This document shows positions 34,793-43,576 of a stretch of 64,000 nt of DNA, piece after piece. Numbering within the stretch: position 1 is the first letter of the stretch; each line of letters opens with the position of its first letter. Made by a program: the position numbers and the translations under genes. The stretch is taken from NCBI GenBank assembly GCA_964400215.1, contig CAYNSY010000005.1, positions 36,864-100,863 of the forward strand, written 5' to 3'. Below the pieces are notes generated by a model. The model made no database searches, was not told the origin of the DNA, and saw only the letters and a list, made by a program, of their open reading frames with translations. Source of the DNA: Methylotenera sp964400215. Lineage in GTDB: Bacteria > Pseudomonadota > Gammaproteobacteria > Burkholderiales > Methylophilaceae.

Positions 34793-35902
34793 ATGTGTAA
34801 TTTATCTGCTTTGCGCTACCCCATCCTTTTGTTGGCCTTGCTGTGTGCTTCTTGTGGCACCGCCTTGCCTAGTATTAAGCCGTATAAGTTGGATGTGCAA
34901 CAAGGCAACGTGGTCACTTCTAAAATGCTGCTGCAGTTGCGCCCTGGCATGACCCAATCGCAAGTTAGATTTATTATGGGTACCCCGCTTGTTCAAGACA
35001 GTTTTCACGGTAAACGTTGGGATTATGTTTACCTAATGCGTGAAAATGGCAAAATTACCGAACAGCGCCGGGTGATATTGGATTTTGAAAATGACCTTCT
35101 AAAAACCGTGCGTGGTGACGTCATACCAAGCAGCGGCGACCCCAGTAAATCCAATGAGGTGGCGGATAACACCGGCACGCGCGTGATCAATCCGTCGGCT
35201 AAGTCGGAAGATAAAAGCTTGTTTAGTTCGCTAAAATTCTGGGAAAAAACACCCGCAGCTAGCCCTACCCCGGCCGCAAACGCTAAAGCAGAGGAGCCCG
35301 CCAAAGAAGCTGTAGCGCCGGCAGTTGCCACTGAGACTAAACCATCGACTGACGCTGCCGCTACGTCCGAGCCACCTTCGGTATTGGCTGTGCCTGTGCT
35401 GCCTGAGGCTAGTCCAGCGGCGCCTGCAGTGGAAACGCCTGCGCCCGTTGCAGTGACTGCCCCTAGTGCGGAAGCCGTGCCGACCGCGGTGGAGTCGGTG
35501 CCTGCTCCTGCTCAGCCTAGCGCTGCAGCCGTAGAGCAAACGCCGGCTGCAGTTGAGTCTGCGCCAGTGTCAGCCGCCCCAGTGGAAGCTGCACCAGTAG
35601 AGGCGGCGCCAGTTGAGTCAGTGCCGGTACAATCAACGCCGGTTGAGCACGCCCCAGTTGAATCAAGTCCGGTTGAATCCGCCCCAGTGGTTGCGCCTAG
35701 CCAAGTTTATGATTCGCCTTCTGGCATGCAGTTTGAGCGCAATTTAAGTAATGTGCCGGAAGACATTGCGCCTCCACCTGCGCCTAAGCCAGAAGCGCTG
35801 CCGCCACCTGCGGCCGCTGCAGATTTACCTAAAGCAAAAGAGCTGGCGGCTACACCCCAGCCGAGCTTCTTCGATCGTATGTTGGAAAAAATTGGCTTCT
35901 AA
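34793..35902 (+). CDS. bamE: BamE-family outer-membrane assembly lipoprotein with long repetitive C-terminal extension
   Basis: BamE is a small lipoprotein of the beta-barrel assembly machine. The start ATG at 34793 begins a lipoprotein signal with lipobox CASC (Cys21). The BamE domain covers about residues 25-110 (QLRPGMTQSQVRFIMGTPLV; WDYVYLMREN; DFENDLLKTVRGD). Unlike typical BamE (about 110-180 residues) this protein has 369, the remainder being a low-complexity Ala/Pro/Val/Glu tail with six-residue repeats such as APVEAA and SPVESA at about 265-300, ending in SFFDRMLEKIGF. The tail may span the periplasm or cell wall. Divergent from fur and followed by dapB after 33 bp. Confidence 0.9.
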   Translation: MCNLSALRYPILLLALLCASCGTALPSIKPYKLDVQQGNVVTSKMLLQLRPGMTQSQVRFIMGTPLVQDSFHGKRWDYVYLMRENGKITEQRRVILDFENDLLKTVRGDVIPSSGDPSKSNEVADNTGTRVINPSAKSEDKSLFSSLKFWEKTPAASPTPAANAKAEEPAKEAVAPAVATETKPSTDAAATSEPPSVLAVPVLPEASPAAPAVETPAPVAVTAPSAEAVPTAVESVPAPAQPSAAAVEQTPAAVESAPVSAAPVEAAPVEAAPVESVPVQSTPVEHAPVESSPVESAPVVAPSQVYDSPSGMQFERNLSNVPEDIAPPPAPKPEALPPPAAAADLPKAKELAATPQPSFFDRMLEKIGF

Positions 35903-35935
35903 GGCCGTTTGTTAAAATCAATCAGGTAGTTAAGT

Positions 35936-36745
35936 ATGGCTAATCCCTTAAAAATTGTTATTGCTGGTTGCTCAGGTCGCATGGGCCATGCTTTGTTGGA
36001 ATCGGTGTTTGCCGATGCTGATTTGGTCTTGCACGGCGCCTTAGATCGCGCCGGTAACCCGCAGCTTGGCCGTGATGCCGGTGAGCAATTCGGTATTGTG
36101 TCTGGCGTAAAAGTTACCGACAACATAGATGAGGCGCTGAAAAACGCCGACGTGTTGGTTGATTTTACTCGACCGGAAGCTAGCATGGCTTACTTGGCTG
36201 CTTGCCAAGCGCAGCAAGTGAAAATGATCATAGGCACCACTGGCTTTAGCGCCGAGCAAAAATTAGCCATAGAAACCGCAGCAAAACAAAGCGCCATTGT
36301 GTTTGCGCCTAACATGAGCGTGGGTGTGACCCTGCTGATTAACTTGGTGCAAGCGGCAGCCAAAGTATTGAACACTGGCTACGACATAGAAGTGCTGGAA
36401 ACGCACCATAGGCATAAAGTGGATGCGCCGTCCGGCACGGCCTTGCGTTTAGGTGAGGCGGCTGCCAGCGCCTTAGGGCGCAATTTAGAAGCGTGTGCCG
36501 TGTACGGCCGTGAGGGCGTTACCGGTGAGCGTGATCCTAGCACCATAGGTTTTGCTACTGTGCGTGGCGGCGATGTAGTGGGCGACCACACGGTCTTGTT
36601 TGCCGGCATCGGCGAACGGGTTGAATTGACGCATAAAGCCAGCAGTCGTGCTACCTTTGCTTTGGGCGCCTTGCGTGCCGCTAAGTTTTTAAGCAGCAAA
36701 CAGCATGGCCTGTTTGACATGCAGGATGTGCTGAATTTGCGCTAG
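35936..36745 (+). CDS. dapB: 4-hydroxy-tetrahydrodipicolinate reductase
   Basis: NAD(P)H-dependent reductase of the diaminopimelate/lysine pathway. The 269-residue product has the N-terminal nucleotide loop IAGCSGRMGHALLE, the catalytic E-x-HHRHKVDAPSGTAL block near 155, and GFATVRGGDVVGDHTV. Length is standard. dapB upstream of carAB is a common proteobacterial order. Confidence 0.97.
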   Translation: MANPLKIVIAGCSGRMGHALLESVFADADLVLHGALDRAGNPQLGRDAGEQFGIVSGVKVTDNIDEALKNADVLVDFTRPEASMAYLAACQAQQVKMIIGTTGFSAEQKLAIETAAKQSAIVFAPNMSVGVTLLINLVQAAAKVLNTGYDIEVLETHHRHKVDAPSGTALRLGEAAASALGRNLEACAVYGREGVTGERDPSTIGFATVRGGDVVGDHTVLFAGIGERVELTHKASSRATFALGALRAAKFLSSKQHGLFDMQDVLNLR

Positions 36746-36809
36746 TGCTTGCGTCCCCTGGCCTGCCTGCTGGGCTTAAATTATTCCATTGCTATTTTGC
36801 AATACGACG

Positions 36810-36838
36810 TTGAAATGCGAGCCGATTTTCGCTATAAT
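36810..36838 (+). promoter_or_regulatory. sigma-70 promoter for carAB
   Basis: TTGAAA (36810-36815), 17-bp spacer, TATAAT (36833-36838). Near-consensus; transcription would begin around 36845, giving a leader of about 130 nt before carA. Confidence 0.85.
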
Positions 36839-36850
36839 TCGTTAATTCTG

Positions 36851-36883
36851 AAACGGGAAGAGTATAACAACTCATCCCGTTTT
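36851..36883 (+). promoter_or_regulatory. early hairpin with T run in the carAB leader
   Basis: AAACGGGA (36851-36858) pairs with TCCCGTTT (36875-36882), and inside it GAGT with ACTC, leaving a 6-nt loop; TTTT follows. It would form within the first 40 nt of the transcript and resembles an intrinsic terminator or attenuator. Confidence 0.6.
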
Positions 36884-36902
36884 GCGTATCTACCATCCGT
36901 TC

Positions 36903-36935
36903 ATGATGGACAACGATTATAAAAATTATTATTAG
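36903..36935 (+). CDS. possible carAB leader peptide (10 codons)
   Basis: ATG-initiated mini-ORF encoding MMDNDYKNYY, rich in Tyr, Asn and Asp codons (all third-position A/T in the last part). Its stop codon lies in the left arm of a 13-bp hairpin (36932-36944 with 36951-36963, two G-U pairs, 6-nt loop), just 2 nt before the carA Shine-Dalgarno sequence. No good ribosome-binding site precedes the ATG, so translation is uncertain. Confidence 0.4.
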   Translation: MMDNDYKNYY

Positions 36936-36977
36936 CTGGCTTAAGCTGTTTTAAGTTAGCTAAAACAAGGAGTTACT

Positions 36978-38135
36978 GTGTCACAAAACCTGCCCGCCAT
37001 ACTAGTACTTGCAGATGGAACTGTGTTTCGTGGTAGCTCTATTGGAATTTCTGGTCAAGCCAGCGCAGGCCAAACCGTGGGCGAAGTGGTGTTCAACACA
37101 TCCATGACCGGCTACCAAGAAATCCTTACCGACCCGTCTTATACCAAACAAATTGTTACCCTGACTTACCCACACATCGGCAATTACGGTGTTAACGAGG
37201 AAGACGTCGAGTCCGGCCAGGTCTACGCCGCCGGTTTGATTATTCGTGACCTGCCTTTAATTCACAGCAATTTTAGAAACAGTCAGTCTTTAAGTGACTA
37301 CCTAGTGGCCAATAAAGTTGTGGCTATCGCCGACATTGATACCCGTAAATTAACCCGTGTGTTGCGTGAAAAAGGCGCCCAAACCGGTGCCATTATCGCT
37401 GGTATGGCCGATGAGGCAAAAGCCATTGCCGCCGCCATGAGTTTGATCCAAGGCTTCCCAGGTTTGTCTGGCATGGATTTGGCTAAAGTGGTGAGCTGCA
37501 GCAAGGCCTATGAGTTTACCGAGGCTGAGTGGGCGTTGGGGCAAGGTTTTGTTAAGGCGCCGGCTAAAAAATTCCATGTGGTGGCCTACGATTTTGGCGT
37601 CAAACGCAACATCTTGCGCATGTTGGTATCGCGTGGCTGCAAAGTCACCGTGGTGCCGGCGCAAACTACAGCACAAGAGGCCTTGGCCTACCAGCCGGAT
37701 GGCGTGTTTCTGTCCAATGGCCCGGGCGACCCGGCGCCTTGCGATTATGCCATTACAGCGATTAAAACCATCGTTGATACGGGCTTACCTACCTTCGGTA
37801 TTTGCTTGGGTCACCAATTGTTGGCCTTGGCCAGCAATGCTAAAACGCACAAGATGAAATTCGGTCACCACGGTGCCAATCACCCGGTGCAAGATACAAA
37901 AACCAAACGGGTTTACATCACCAGTCAAAACCACGGTTTTGCAGTGGATGCCGCCAGCTTACCGGCCAATCTAAAGACCACCCATGTGTCCTTGTTTGAC
38001 GGCAGCTTGCAAGGCATAGCCCGCACCGATAAGCCGGCCTTTAGTTTTCAAGGTCACCCTGAGGCCAGCCCTGGCCCCACGGAAATGAGTTATTTGTTTG
38101 ATCAATTTATTGAATTAATGGAAAAAAGTAAGTAG
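36978..38135 (+). CDS. carA: carbamoyl-phosphate synthase small subunit
   Basis: Glutaminase subunit feeding ammonia to CarB for arginine and pyrimidine synthesis. The 385-residue protein has the N-terminal CarA domain (VVFNTSMTGYQEILTDPSY) and a class I glutamine amidotransferase domain with the nucleophile in FGICLGHQLLALA and the catalytic HPEASPGP. Start is GTG at 36978 with AAGGAG 6 nt upstream. carB follows after 72 bp. Confidence 0.98.
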   Translation: MSQNLPAILVLADGTVFRGSSIGISGQASAGQTVGEVVFNTSMTGYQEILTDPSYTKQIVTLTYPHIGNYGVNEEDVESGQVYAAGLIIRDLPLIHSNFRNSQSLSDYLVANKVVAIADIDTRKLTRVLREKGAQTGAIIAGMADEAKAIAAAMSLIQGFPGLSGMDLAKVVSCSKAYEFTEAEWALGQGFVKAPAKKFHVVAYDFGVKRNILRMLVSRGCKVTVVPAQTTAQEALAYQPDGVFLSNGPGDPAPCDYAITAIKTIVDTGLPTFGICLGHQLLALASNAKTHKMKFGHHGANHPVQDTKTKRVYITSQNHGFAVDAASLPANLKTTHVSLFDGSLQGIARTDKPAFSFQGHPEASPGPTEMSYLFDQFIELMEKSK

Positions 38136-38207
38136 TTCTTTGGACCTGATTTTTAGTTAAGCGTATTAACTGAAAACCGGCTTCTAAAGACTAAACACTG
38201 AAAAATT

Positions 38208-41200
38208 ATGGCAAAACGTACAGACATTAAATCCATACTTATCATAGGCGCAGGGCCTATCGTAATTGGTCAAGCGTGTGAGTTCGATTACTCGGGTGCG
38301 CAGGCGTGTAAAGCTTTACGCGAAGAAGGCTACCGCGTCATTCTGGTGAACTCCAATCCAGCGACCATCATGACCGACCCGGAAATGGCCGATGCAACTT
38401 ACATAGAGCCAGTGACCTGGCAGGTGGTGGAAAAGATCATTGCCAAAGAGCGTCCCGATGCGCTGTTGCCTACCATGGGTGGACAAACCGCGCTGAACTG
38501 CGCCTTGGATTTGGACAAGCATGGCGTGTTAGCCAAATACAAAGTTGAGCTGATAGGCGCGTCCAAAGAAGCGATTGATAAAGCCGAAGACAGGCAAAAA
38601 TTTAAAGAAGCCATGACCAAGATAGGTTTGGGTTCCGCCCGTTCGGTGATCGCACACAGCATGGAAGAAGCCTTGCAAGTGCAGCCTGGTATAGGCTACC
38701 CAGCCATTATTCGCCCGTCCTTCACCATGGGCGGCAGCGGTGGTGGTATCGCTTACAACCGTGAAGAATTTGTCTCCATCTGCGAGCGCGGTTTGGATGC
38801 GTCGCCCACCAGCGAGTTGCTGATAGAAGAATCCTTGCTGGGTTGGAAAGAATACGAGATGGAAGTGGTGCGCGACTCTGCGGACAATTGCATCATCATC
38901 TGCTCAATAGAAAACTTAGACCCCATGGGCGTGCACACCGGTGACTCCATCACCGTGGCACCGGCGCAAACGCTGACCGATAAAGAATACCAAATCATGC
39001 GCAATGCCTCCTTGGCCGTGTTGCGTGAAATTGGCGTGGACACCGGTGGTTCCAATGTGCAGTTCGCCATTAACCCGGTCGATGGCCGCATGATCGTGAT
39101 TGAAATGAATCCACGGGTGTCGCGTTCGTCTGCCTTGGCCTCTAAAGCGACCGGTTTTCCGATTGCTAAAGTGGCGGCAAAATTGGCAGTGGGCTTTACT
39201 TTGGATGAGTTGCGCAATGAAATTACCGGCGGTGCGACGCCGGCCTCGTTCGAGCCATCCATCGATTACGTGGTCACCAAGATTCCAAGGTTCGCCTTTG
39301 AAAAATTCCCGCAAGCCGATTCGCGTTTAACCACGCAAATGAAATCGGTGGGCGAAGTCATGGCCATAGGCCGCACTTTCCAAGAGTCCTTCCAAAAAGC
39401 CTTGCGCGGTTTGGAAGTGGGCGTGGACGGTTTGGATGAAAAAACCACCGATTTAGATTTAATTACCAAAGAAATGGGCGTGCCTGGACCAGAGCGTATT
39501 TGGTATCTGGCGGACGCTTTTAGAATGGGCTTAAGCGTGGCTGAGGTTTATGCTATTTCTAAAATAGACCATTGGTTCTTGGTGCAAATTAAAGATTTGA
39601 TAGACCGTGAATTAGCCTTGAAAGGTAAGCAGATTGCCGACCTGGATAAAGCCGCCATGCTGAAATTAAAACGCAGTGGTTTTTCCGACAGGCGTTTAGC
39701 CACCTTGCTCAATACCGATCAACACGCGGTGCGTGCTTATCGTCAAGCCTTGCAAGTGCGTCCGGTGTATAAGCGCGTCGATACCTGCGCGGCGGAGTTT
39801 GCGACCAACACCGCTTACATGTATTCCAGCTACGAAGAAGAATGCGAAGCCGCACCTAGCGATAAGAAAAAAATCATGATCTTGGGCGGCGGTCCTAACC
39901 GTATTGGCCAGGGCATAGAGTTTGATTATTGCTGTGTGCACGCGGCTTTTGCCATGCGTGAAGACGGTTATGAAACCATCATGGTTAACTGCAACCCAGA
40001 AACCGTGTCTACCGATTACGACACCTCAGACCGTTTGTATTTTGAGCCGGTAACCTTGGAAGACGTGCTGGAAATTGTCGCCATAGAAAAACCGGTCGGC
40101 GTGATCGTGCAATACGGTGGTCAAACGCCATTGAAATTAGCGCGCGATTTAGAAAAAGCCGGTGTGCCCATCATAGGCACAACTCCGGATGCGATTGATA
40201 AAGCCGAAGACCGCGAGCGTTTCCAAAAAATGCTGCAAGAGTTGGGCTTAAAACAACCGCCTAACCGCACCGCCAGAACACCAGAAGAAGCGATACGCTT
40301 GGCCTTGGAAATTGGCTACCCCTTGGTCGTTCGTCCTAGTTATGTGCTGGGCGGTCGCGCCATGGAAATTGTCCAAGAGCAGTCACAACTTGAGCGCTAT
40401 ATGCGTGAAGCAGTCAAAGTGTCGAACGAGTCACCGGTGTTATTGGATCGCTTCTTAAACGATGCTTTAGAGGTTGATGTCGATGCCCTGTGCGACAACA
40501 CCGGCGACGTCATTATTGGCGGCATCATGGAACACGTAGAGCAAGCGGGGGTGCATTCCGGTGATTCAGCGTGTTCATTACCGCCTTACAGTTTGTCGCC
40601 TAAGTTGCAGGATGAATTGCGTGAGCAAACCAAACAAATGGCCCGTGCCTTAGGCGTGGTTGGTTTGATGAACGTGCAATTTGCCATACAAGGCAAGACC
40701 GTTTATGTCTTAGAAGTGAACCCGCGTGCATCGCGTACCGTGCCCTTTGTTTCTAAAGCCTGTGGTTTGCAATTGGCTAAAGTGGCCGCACGCTGCATGA
40801 TAGGCACCTCGCTAAAAGCGCAAGGCGTCACCCGTGAAATTATTCCACCGTTCTATTCGGTGAAAGAAGCGGTATTCCCCTTCATTAAATTCCCTGGCGT
40901 GGATACGATTTTAGGCCCAGAAATGAAGTCCACCGGCGAGGTGATGGGTGTGGGCGCTACCTTTGCGGAAGCCTTCTTGAAGTCACAATTGGGTGCTTCA
41001 ACCACCTTACCTGAAGGCGGCCGTGCGTTCATTAGTGTGCGCAAGGAAGACTACAATAAAGTGGTGGAGATCGCCCATGCCTTGCATGATTTAGGCTTTG
41101 AGTTGGTGGCCACCAAAGGCACGGCTACTGCATTGACAGCCAACGGTTTAAAAGTGTCGTCCGTCAACAAGGTGGCTGAAGGCCGTCCACACATCGTCGA

Positions 41201-41414
41201 CATGATAAAAAATAACGACATCAGCTTTATCGTTAATGTCACGGAAGACAAGCGTGCCGTGGCCGATTCCTACGAAATTAGGCGCAGTGCATTGCAAAAC
41301 AAAGTTACCTATTACACCACCTTGGCTGGCGCTAAAGCGGCTTGCATAGGCATGGCGCACATGCAAGAGTTGACGGTGGAGTCTTTGCAAGACTTGCATA
41401 AAAAGCTGGCTTAA
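38208..41414 (+). CDS. carB: carbamoyl-phosphate synthase large subunit
   Basis: Synthetase subunit of 1068 residues with two homologous ATP-grasp halves (first with IIRPSFTMGGSGGGIAYN, second with VVRPSYVLGGRAMEIV), the oligomerisation region between them, and the C-terminal MGS-like allosteric domain (from about 930, including FELVATKGTATAL), which binds effectors such as UMP and ornithine in relatives. A terminator follows at 41464-41499. Confidence 0.98.
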   Translation: MAKRTDIKSILIIGAGPIVIGQACEFDYSGAQACKALREEGYRVILVNSNPATIMTDPEMADATYIEPVTWQVVEKIIAKERPDALLPTMGGQTALNCALDLDKHGVLAKYKVELIGASKEAIDKAEDRQKFKEAMTKIGLGSARSVIAHSMEEALQVQPGIGYPAIIRPSFTMGGSGGGIAYNREEFVSICERGLDASPTSELLIEESLLGWKEYEMEVVRDSADNCIIICSIENLDPMGVHTGDSITVAPAQTLTDKEYQIMRNASLAVLREIGVDTGGSNVQFAINPVDGRMIVIEMNPRVSRSSALASKATGFPIAKVAAKLAVGFTLDELRNEITGGATPASFEPSIDYVVTKIPRFAFEKFPQADSRLTTQMKSVGEVMAIGRTFQESFQKALRGLEVGVDGLDEKTTDLDLITKEMGVPGPERIWYLADAFRMGLSVAEVYAISKIDHWFLVQIKDLIDRELALKGKQIADLDKAAMLKLKRSGFSDRRLATLLNTDQHAVRAYRQALQVRPVYKRVDTCAAEFATNTAYMYSSYEEECEAAPSDKKKIMILGGGPNRIGQGIEFDYCCVHAAFAMREDGYETIMVNCNPETVSTDYDTSDRLYFEPVTLEDVLEIVAIEKPVGVIVQYGGQTPLKLARDLEKAGVPIIGTTPDAIDKAEDRERFQKMLQELGLKQPPNRTARTPEEAIRLALEIGYPLVVRPSYVLGGRAMEIVQEQSQLERYMREAVKVSNESPVLLDRFLNDALEVDVDALCDNTGDVIIGGIMEHVEQAGVHSGDSACSLPPYSLSPKLQDELREQTKQMARALGVVGLMNVQFAIQGKTVYVLEVNPRASRTVPFVSKACGLQLAKVAARCMIGTSLKAQGVTREIIPPFYSVKEAVFPFIKFPGVDTILGPEMKSTGEVMGVGATFAEAFLKSQLGASTTLPEGGRAFISVRKEDYNKVVEIAHALHDLGFELVATKGTATALTANGLKVSSVNKVAEGRPHIVDMIKNNDISFIVNVTEDKRAVADSYEIRRSALQNKVTYYTTLAGAKAACIGMAHMQELTVESLQDLHKKLA

Positions 41415-41463
41415 AATACACTTTGTCCGACATTTTTTAACAAGAGCTATTCGTTTGTACTTT

Positions 41464-41499
41464 AAAGCCACACTCAGATTGGGTGTGGTTTGTTTTTTA
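41464..41499 (+). terminator. Rho-independent terminator after carB
   Basis: CCACAC (41468-41473) pairs with GTGTGG (41483-41488), extended by a G-U and two A-U pairs, then six T. It ends only 18 bp before the greA ATG, so greA may have its own promoter or depend on readthrough. Confidence 0.8.
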
Positions 41500-41516
41500 T
41501 TCAGAGGTTTTTCAAC

Positions 41517-41999
41517 ATGGCAGTGATACAAGTTCCCGTTACCGTTAAAGGTGCCGCGCTATTAAAAGAAGAGTTATTGCGTTTGCGCAGTGTCGATCGT
41601 CCGGATGTTATTCAGGCCATTGCTGAAGCGCGCGCACAAGGCGATTTATCGGAAAATGCCGAATACGAAGCAGCCAAAGAACGGCAAAGTTTTATCGAAG
41701 GCCGCATTTCTGAGTTGGAAGCCAAATTGTCCAATGCCATGGTCATAGATCCAGCCACGCTTAATGCGGATGGCCGTTGTGTGTTCGGTGCTACCGTGCG
41801 CATAGAAGACTTGGAAAGCGGCGCGATTATTAGCTACCAAATTGTCGGTGACGACGAAGCGGACATCAAAAATGGTAAGATTTCCATCAGCTCACCGATA
41901 TCACGTGGTTTAATTGGTAAGTCAGAAGGCGATGTGGCTGAAGTGATGGCGCCAGGTGGCGTGAAAGAGTACGAGATTTTAGACGTTCAATACATTTAA
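41517..41999 (+). CDS. greA: transcription elongation factor GreA
   Basis: Rescues backtracked RNA polymerase by stimulating transcript cleavage. The 160-residue protein (start ATG 41517, GAGG about 11 nt upstream; the open frame begins at 41490 within the terminator region) has the coiled-coil acidic tip AEARAQGDLSENAEYEAAKE and the C-terminal FKBP-like domain with SPISRGLIGKSEGD. It follows carAB, as in many proteobacteria. Confidence 0.97.
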   Translation: MAVIQVPVTVKGAALLKEELLRLRSVDRPDVIQAIAEARAQGDLSENAEYEAAKERQSFIEGRISELEAKLSNAMVIDPATLNADGRCVFGATVRIEDLESGAIISYQIVGDDEADIKNGKISISSPISRGLIGKSEGDVAEVMAPGGVKEYEILDVQYI

Positions 42000-42024
42000 T
42001 GCAGCATAGCTTGAGGGTGTGACT

Positions 42025-42471
42025 ATGAGAAATAATTGGTCAGATAAATTCAGTTTACTGTTAATTACTTTTTGGGTGGGCGCTTTGTGGACGGTAGGGG
42101 CGGTGGCCTATGTGTTATTCAGCACCTTGCCAGACAACCTATTGGCGGGCCAAATAGCTGGTCAATTTTTCACTTACCTGGCCTATTTAGGCTTGTTCTC
42201 GGCTTTTTTCTTGTTGTTGCAACGCTTGTTTGCCTATGGCACTCAGGCCTTAAAGCAAGGTTATTTTTGGGCGCTGTTCGTGATGTTGTTGTTGGTCTTG
42301 GCTGGCCAGTTTGGTATACAACCGATATTGGCTCAATTAAAAGCCGACGCCTTGCCTAGCGATGTGATGCAAAGCGTGTTTTCTGATCGCTTTGCTACTT
42401 GGCACGGGGTGGCCAGCATTGCCTATGTGTTGCAATGCTTGTTGGGCTTCGTGGTGGTGCTGAAAAGGTAA
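42025..42471 (+). CDS. DUF4149 membrane protein
   Basis: 148-residue inner-membrane protein with four hydrophobic segments (about 12-32, 46-66, 78-95, 125-145) and the GALWTVGAVAYVLF and WHGVASIAYVLQCLLG blocks that fit the DUF4149 family. ATG at 42025 has GAGG 8 nt upstream. greA lies just upstream, an order seen in other betaproteobacteria. Function unknown. Confidence 0.85.
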   Translation: MRNNWSDKFSLLLITFWVGALWTVGAVAYVLFSTLPDNLLAGQIAGQFFTYLAYLGLFSAFFLLLQRLFAYGTQALKQGYFWALFVMLLLVLAGQFGIQPILAQLKADALPSDVMQSVFSDRFATWHGVASIAYVLQCLLGFVVVLKR

Positions 42472-42475
42472 GGCC

Positions 42476-42766
42476 TTATTTCTGCGGCAGTACAATTTTT
42501 GCTTTAGTTGAGGCGCGGTAAACCACCAATTGTTTACCTATTTGATGCACTGCTACAGCATTGGTTTGAGCGCAAATATCCAACAGCATTTGTGCGCGCA
42601 AGGCCCTGTCATCGCTCATGACTTTAATTTTGATTAATTCGTGGGCGTCTAAATTGACATTAATTTCCTTCATCACCGCCTCGGATAAGCCTTTATTGCT
42701 AATCATGACGACAGGATTTAAGGTGTGGGCGAGGCCGCGTAAGTAGCTGATTTGTTTTGAATTCAC
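42476..42766 (-). CDS. yhbY: CRM-domain RNA-binding protein YhbY
   Basis: 96-residue CRM-domain protein associated with ribosome assembly. It contains the family patterns LRGLAHTLNPVVMISNKGLS and HELIKIKVMSDDR, with a GxxG-like loop. It is divergent from rlmE with a 75-bp spacer, a conserved arrangement (yhbY-rlmE-ftsH). Ends 5 bp from the DUF4149 stop, tail to tail. Confidence 0.95.
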   Translation of the reverse strand: MNSKQISYLRGLAHTLNPVVMISNKGLSEAVMKEINVNLDAHELIKIKVMSDDRALRAQMLLDICAQTNAVAVHQIGKQLVVYRASTKAKIVLPQK

Positions 42767-42841
42767 GTTGGTTTCTTCTTTAGGGTTTTTGCTTTGAGGT
42801 ATTTCTTGGGTACACTATTTTATGTGGGCGAAGTTTAACAG

Positions 42842-43459
42842 ATGAAGCTAAAACCTTCCAGCAAAGCTTGGATGCACGAGCACGTTAACGATGAATTCGT
42901 CAAACGTGCGCAAAAAGAAGGCTACCGTGCGCGCGCCGCCTACAAGCTGATAGAAATCGACGACAAAGATAAATTAATCAAGCCTGGCATGACCATTGTT
43001 GATTTAGGGGCCACGCCTGGTAGCTGGTCGCAAGTGGCCACGCAACGTTTGAAAGGTCAGGGGCGCATCATCGCCTTGGATTTGCTAGAAATGGAGCCGA
43101 TTAAAGGCGTGGAATTCATTCAAGGCGACTTTAGGGAAGAGGCGGTCTTGAAGCAATTGGAAAATAGCCTGCAGGGCAAACAGGCAGACCTTGTAATTGC
43201 CGACATGGCCCCCAATATGTCAGGTATCACCATAGTTGATCAAGCCGGTGCCGCCTATTTAACGGAATTGGCGCTGGAGTTTAGTCGAGATTGGTTGAAA
43301 CCAAGCGGTAACTTCCTAGTCAAGGTATTCATAGGCGCTGGCTTCGATGAAATTTTACTCAGCATGCGCGGTATGTTTGATAAGGTGGTCACCCGCAAAC
43401 CCAAGGCTTCACGGGGTCGCAGCAACGAAGTCTATTTGCTTGGGCTAGGTAAGAAATAA
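42842..43459 (+). CDS. rlmE: 23S rRNA uridine-2552 2'-O-methyltransferase
   Basis: SAM-dependent methyltransferase (RrmJ/FtsJ) acting on 23S rRNA in the large subunit. The 205-residue protein has the AYKLIEIDDKDKL block with the catalytic lysine, SAM motif VDLGATPGSWSQVA, the catalytic aspartate in VIADMAPNMSG, and KPKASRGRSNEVYLLG near the end. ftsH follows, as in E. coli. Confidence 0.97.
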   Translation: MKLKPSSKAWMHEHVNDEFVKRAQKEGYRARAAYKLIEIDDKDKLIKPGMTIVDLGATPGSWSQVATQRLKGQGRIIALDLLEMEPIKGVEFIQGDFREEAVLKQLENSLQGKQADLVIADMAPNMSGITIVDQAGAAYLTELALEFSRDWLKPSGNFLVKVFIGAGFDEILLSMRGMFDKVVTRKPKASRGRSNEVYLLGLGKK

Positions 43460-43576
43460 TAGCTAAGAAATAATACGGTGCTAGGCACTAAAAATAGCCC
43501 TTAACGGCTGGCAGTAGGCTGAGATTTAAGCATAAAATAGCCATTGCTATTATGCCTTTTAAAAAGGAACGGAATT

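Noticed and set aside
41490..41516. Longer GreA start at 41490
   Set aside because: The extra nine codons lie in the carB terminator T run and lack a ribosome-binding site; the ATG at 41517 fits the family start.
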